This document shows positions 61,147 through 64,000 of a DNA stretch of 64,000 bases, in pieces. The first letter of the stretch is position 1, and the number at the start of each line of letters is the position of its first letter. The DNA is from Streptomyces sp. AV19. Lineage in GTDB: Bacteria > Actinomycetota > Actinomycetes > Streptomycetales > Streptomycetaceae. The notes under the pieces were generated by a model that did not search any database, had not been told where the DNA came from, and worked only from the letters and a program-made list of their open reading frames with translations. The position numbers and the translations under genes were made by a program. The stretch is taken from positions 43,614 through 107,613 of the forward strand of contig NZ_JAEAMR010000009.1 of NCBI RefSeq assembly GCF_015999245.1. The letters are read 5' to 3'.

Positions 61147-63110
61147 CAGCGCGCATCGTGCGCCCCCTTCGTCGGCTGGGTGACCCGGTCGAGCATCAGC
61201 CCCAGGCAGGCGATCGAGACGCCGGCCACCAGGCCGACGGCGAGGTCGCCGCGCGCCAGGCCGAAGACGACCTCGTAGCCGAGCCCGCCGCCGCCGACGA
61301 GCGCGCCGATGATGACGACGGAGAGGACGAGGACCACGGCCTGGTTCACCGCGAGCAGCAACGCGGGCCGCGCGAGCGGGAACTGGACCTGGAGCAGCTG
61401 CTGCCGTCCGGTCGCGCCGAGGGAGCGCGAGGACTCCATGGCGCCCGGGCTGACCTGCCGCAGCCCCTCGCCCGCGATGCGGATGACGGCCGGCAGCGCG
61501 TAGACGACGGCGGCCGCGGCGGCCGGGGCCCGGCCCACGCCGAACAGGGCGACCACCGGGATGAGGTAGACGAACTGCGGCATGGTCTGGAAGACGTCCA
61601 GCACCGGGCGCAGCCACCGCTCCGTGCGCCGGCTGCGGGCCACCGCGACGGCGACGGCGAAGCCGAGGACGAGCGTGGCGGCGACGGCCGCCAGCACCTG
61701 CGACAGGGTGTCCATGGCGGTGTCCCAGCGGCCCATGACGCCGATGGCGGCGAGGGCGAGGACGGCGGTCAGGGTGGTGCGCCAGGTGCCGATGGACCAG
61801 GCGAGGGCGGCCACGAGGAGCAGGGCGCCCCACCAGGGGAGGGCCGTGAAGCCGTCACGGAGCGGGTCGAGGACCCAGCCCGTGTAGCGGGCGGCCCAGT
61901 CGGCGGTGCCGCCGATGCCGGGGATGCCGGTGTAGAGGTGGTCGACGAGCCAGTCCTTGGCCTTGTTGACCGGCCCGGCGATCTCGATCACCCAGGACTT
62001 GGGCCAGGTGTCGGGGACGGTCAGCGCCAGTGCGGCGACGGCGGCCAGGCCGAGGCCCCATGTGGTGGCGGTCCGGGTGCGCCCACCGGCTTCGCCCTGC
62101 GGGCGGCGCGCGCGGCCCGACGTCGTGCGGTCCAGGACGACCGCCAGCAGCACGATCGGGATGCCCGCCGCCAGGGCCGCGCCCACGTCCACCGTCGACA
62201 GGGCCTGGTAGACCCGGTCGCCGAGGCCGTCCGCGCCGATCACCGAGGCGATGACCGCCATCGAAAGGGCCATCATGATCGCCTGGTTGACGCCCAGCAG
62301 CAGCTGCTCGCGCGCCATCGGGAGGCGGGCGGTCAGCAGGCGCTGGCGGCCGGTGGCGCCGAGGGAGTCGACCGCCTCCAGGACCCCGCGGTCCGTGGAG
62401 CGCAGGCCGAGCGCGGTCAGCCGGGCCATCGGCGGGGCCGCGTAGACGACCGTCGCCAGGACGGCGGGGGCGACGCCGATGCCGAAGACCAGGACGACGG
62501 GGAGCAGGTACGCGAAGGCGGGCAGCGCCTGCATCGTGTCGAGGACGGGCCGCAGCACGCGGAACGCGCGCTCCGAGAGCCCGGCCGCGAGGCCGAGCAG
62601 CGCGCCGACGAGGACGGACGCGGCGACGGCGACGACCATCAGCGCGAGGGTGCGCATCGTGGGCACCCACATGTCCAGCAGCCCGCACGCCGCGAACGAC
62701 GCGAGGGCCGTGACCCCGGCCCGTACCCCGGCCGCCCGCCAGGCGACCAGGGCCGCGCCGGCCGTCACGCCCGCCCAGCCGAGGGCGAGCAGCACGACGT
62801 ACACGCCGTGCACGGCGGCGATGACGCCCGCGCTGATGTACCCGAAGAAGTACAGGAAGAGCCAGTGGCTGTCGCGGTTGTCCACGATCCAGTCGCCGGC
62901 CGAGCGCAGCGGCCCGTCGAGCGAGACGCTCAGCGCGCCGGGCCAGCCGCCGCTCCCCCACAGGACGTGGGCGAGCGGGGCGAGCACCGCCCCGGCCGCG
63001 GCCAGCAGCAGGAGCTTGCGGGCGGTCCGGTGGCGCAGCAGCGCCCGGAGCCGGTCCGGAGCGGGAGCCGTGACCACGGAACGGGGGGTGGTGGTACCGG
63101 TGGTGCTCAT
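61143..63110 (-). CDS. Glycine betaine ABC permease, two fused permease domains
   Basis: 655-aa membrane protein with two BPD_transp_1 domains in tandem. The first EAA-type region is near [42 protein letters not shown], the second near [37 protein letters not shown]. Each domain has five to six spans and they are joined by an Arg-rich linker. Most ProW/OpuAB proteins have one domain and work as homodimers; here both halves are in one chain. ATG overlaps the ATPase stop as ATGA. Confidence 0.92.
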   Translation of the reverse strand: MSTTGTTTPRSVVTAPAPDRLRALLRHRTARKLLLLAAAGAVLAPLAHVLWGSGGWPGALSVSLDGPLRSAGDWIVDNRDSHWLFLYFFGYISAGVIAAVHGVYVVLLALGWAGVTAGAALVAWRAAGVRAGVTALASFAACGLLDMWVPTMRTLALMVVAVAASVLVGALLGLAAGLSERAFRVLRPVLDTMQALPAFAYLLPVVLVFGIGVAPAVLATVVYAAPPMARLTALGLRSTDRGVLEAVDSLGATGRQRLLTARLPMAREQLLLGVNQAIMMALSMAVIASVIGADGLGDRVYQALSTVDVGAALAAGIPIVLLAVVLDRTTSGRARRPQGEAGGRTRTATTWGLGLAAVAALALTVPDTWPKSWVIEIAGPVNKAKDWLVDHLYTGIPGIGGTADWAARYTGWVLDPLRDGFTALPWWGALLLVAALAWSIGTWRTTLTAVLALAAIGVMGRWDTAMDTLSQVLAAVAATLVLGFAVAVAVARSRRTERWLRPVLDVFQTMPQFVYLIPVVALFGVGRAPAAAAAVVYALPAVIRIAGEGLRQVSPGAMESSRSLGATGRQQLLQVQFPLARPALLLAVNQAVVLVLSVVIIGALVGGGGLGYEVVFGLARGDLAVGLVAGVSIACLGLMLDRVTQPTKGAHDARC

Positions 63111-64000
63111 GCGGCGGCTTTCTCCAGGCGGCCATGGCCTTCCAGGCCCGCGACGACCCTCAGCAGGCACTTGAAGTCGACGATGCCGACGCACCGTCCG
63201 TCGTCCAGGACACGGGCGGGGCTGCCGTCGCGGGCGACGACGTCGATGGCCTCGGCGACGGTCGTGCCGGCCCCGACGGTGGGCCCGGAGCCGCCGCGGG
63301 CCTCGGCGAGGGTGGCCGGGCGCATGGCCCGGCGCACGGTGAGCACCTGCTCCCGGGGCACGTCGCGGACGAAGTCGCGGACGTAGTCGTCGGCCGGGGA
63401 GCCGACGATCTCCTCGGGGGTGCCGCACTGCACGACGCGGCCGTCGCGCATCAGCGCGATGCGGTCGCCGATGTGCAGGGCCTCGGCGAGGTCGTGGGTG
63501 ATGAAGACCATGGTGCGGCCCTCGTCGCGGTGCAGCCGGACGACCTCCTCCTGCATGTCGCGGCGGATCAGCGGGTCGAGGGCGCTGAACGGCTCGTCGA
63601 ACAGCAGCACTTCGGGGTCGGCGGCGAGCGCGCGGGCGAGGCCCACGCGCTGCTGCTGGCCGCCGGAGAGCTGCGCGGGACGGCGGCCCTCCATGCCGGA
63701 CAGGCCGACCTTGTCGATCATCTCGGCGGCCCTGGCGCGGCGTTCGGCCCTGGCGACGCCCTGGATCTCCAGCCCGTAGGCGACGTTGTCGAGCACGGTG
63801 CGGTGCGGGAGCAGGCCGAAGTGCTGGAAGACCATGGCGGCGCGGCGGCGGCGCAGTTCGCGCAGCGCGTTCTTGTCCATCCCGAGGACGTCCTCGCCGT
63901 CGATGGCGATGCTGCCGCTGGTCGGCTCGATGAGCCGGGTCAGGCAGCGCACCAGCGTGGACTTGCCGGAGCCGGACAGGCCCATGACGACGAAGACCTC
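63107..64000 (-). CDS. Glycine betaine/proline ABC transporter ATP-binding subunit, 5' end outside window
   Basis: Partial gene; the N-terminus lies beyond the right edge. Visible are Walker A ([15 protein letters not shown]), Q-loop ([16 protein letters not shown]), signature ([16 protein letters not shown]), Walker B ([14 protein letters not shown]) and H-loop ([11 protein letters not shown]). C-terminal CBS-like domain ([29 protein letters not shown]) as in OpuAA/ProV. Powers uptake of osmoprotectants. First gene of the operon ATPase-permease-receptor. Confidence 0.94.
   Translation of the reverse strand, partial: EVFVVMGLSGSGKSTLVRCLTRLIEPTSGSIAIDGEDVLGMDKNALRELRRRRAAMVFQHFGLLPHRTVLDNVAYGLEIQGVARAERRARAAEMIDKVGLSGMEGRRPAQLSGGQQQRVGLARALAADPEVLLFDEPFSALDPLIRRDMQEEVVRLHRDEGRTMVFITHDLAEALHIGDRIALMRDGRVVQCGTPEEIVGSPADDYVRDFVRDVPREQVLTVRRAMRPATLAEARGGSGPTVGAGTTVAEAIDVVARDGSPARVLDDGRCVGIVDFKCLLRVVAGLEGHGRLEKAAA

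Overview
The window is chromosomal DNA from a Streptomyces or very close relative. The evidence is very high GC with strongly GC-biased third codon positions, frequent GTG and TTG starts, purine-rich Shine-Dalgarno sites mixed with apparently leaderless TANNNT promoters, and actinomycete-specific families (XRE-DUF5753 with DUF397 pairs, DUF4328, DUF4239, DUF6716, SCO4848-family membrane protein, Fic-like toxin pairs). From memory, gene content and order (neuAB glycopolymer locus, sdhCDAB, SCO4848-like gene beside a D-Ala-D-Ala carboxypeptidase, trpS, glycine betaine ABC operon) resemble the S. coelicolor SCO483x-SCO488x region; this is inference and no alignment was run.

Layout. 0-2.6 kb: BMP-family lipoprotein and an M20 amidohydrolase. 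2.7-11.5 kb: a surface-glycan locus. A leftward operon (DUF6716 glycosyltransferase, CMP-nonulosonate synthetase fused to a HAD phosphatase, nonulosonate synthase without its usual C-terminal domain, polysialyltransferase-like protein) faces a rightward operon (GT2, second polysialyltransferase-like protein, acyltransferase). Together they can make, activate, polymerise and acylate a sialic/Kdn-like polymer. 11.5-13.7 kb: TetR repressor and FAD monooxygenase around three 13-bp operators. 13.8-15.1 kb: XRE regulator with two tandem DUF397 genes. 15.2-18 kb: gluconate module gntP-gntK and gntR. 18-22.7 kb: amidase, DUF4239 protein, a possible 27-aa gene with its own promoter and terminator, secreted peptidase, zinc-ribbon protein. 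22.8-28 kb: acyl-CoA mutase large subunit, ECF sigma factor with membrane partner, DUF4328 protein, hypothetical. 28.7-36.4 kb: GT4 glycosyltransferase, GH20 hexosaminidase lipoprotein, succinate dehydrogenase operon. 36.4-43.8 kb: PadR/MFS pair, aldo-keto reductase, second XRE-DUF397 module with two divergent small genes, isochorismatase-like hydrolase, NTF2-like protein, histidine phosphatase. 43.9-53.6 kb: peptide-type substrate-binding protein, SCO4848-family protein, carboxypeptidase, YihY protein, 2H phosphoesterase, TrpRS, ornithine aminotransferase, glutathionylspermidine-synthase-like ATP-grasp enzyme and a lipoprotein. 53.7-64 kb: MocR regulator and ICL/PEP-mutase enzyme, toxin-antitoxin-like pair, sphingomyelinase, P450 with a decayed ferredoxin, GbsR-like regulator and the glycine betaine ABC operon, which runs off the right edge.

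The most unusual non-coding structure is a set of three GC-rich intergenic islands (28.1-28.7, 38.2-38.9, 51.7-52.05 kb). Each is bounded by inverted copies of a CGCCCTTTCACCGTTTC motif that, in five of six cases, begins shortly after the stop codon of the adjoining gene. Other repeat structures are a nested inverted repeat of about 375 bp at 40.0-40.4 kb whose core is related to a palindrome at 13.7 kb (both at 3' ends of small operons beside XRE-DUF397 loci), a 137-bp MITE-like element at 47.3 kb, and a shared 45-bp hairpin at 48.4 and 61.1 kb. No tRNA, rRNA, CRISPR array, transposase or phage gene was recognised.
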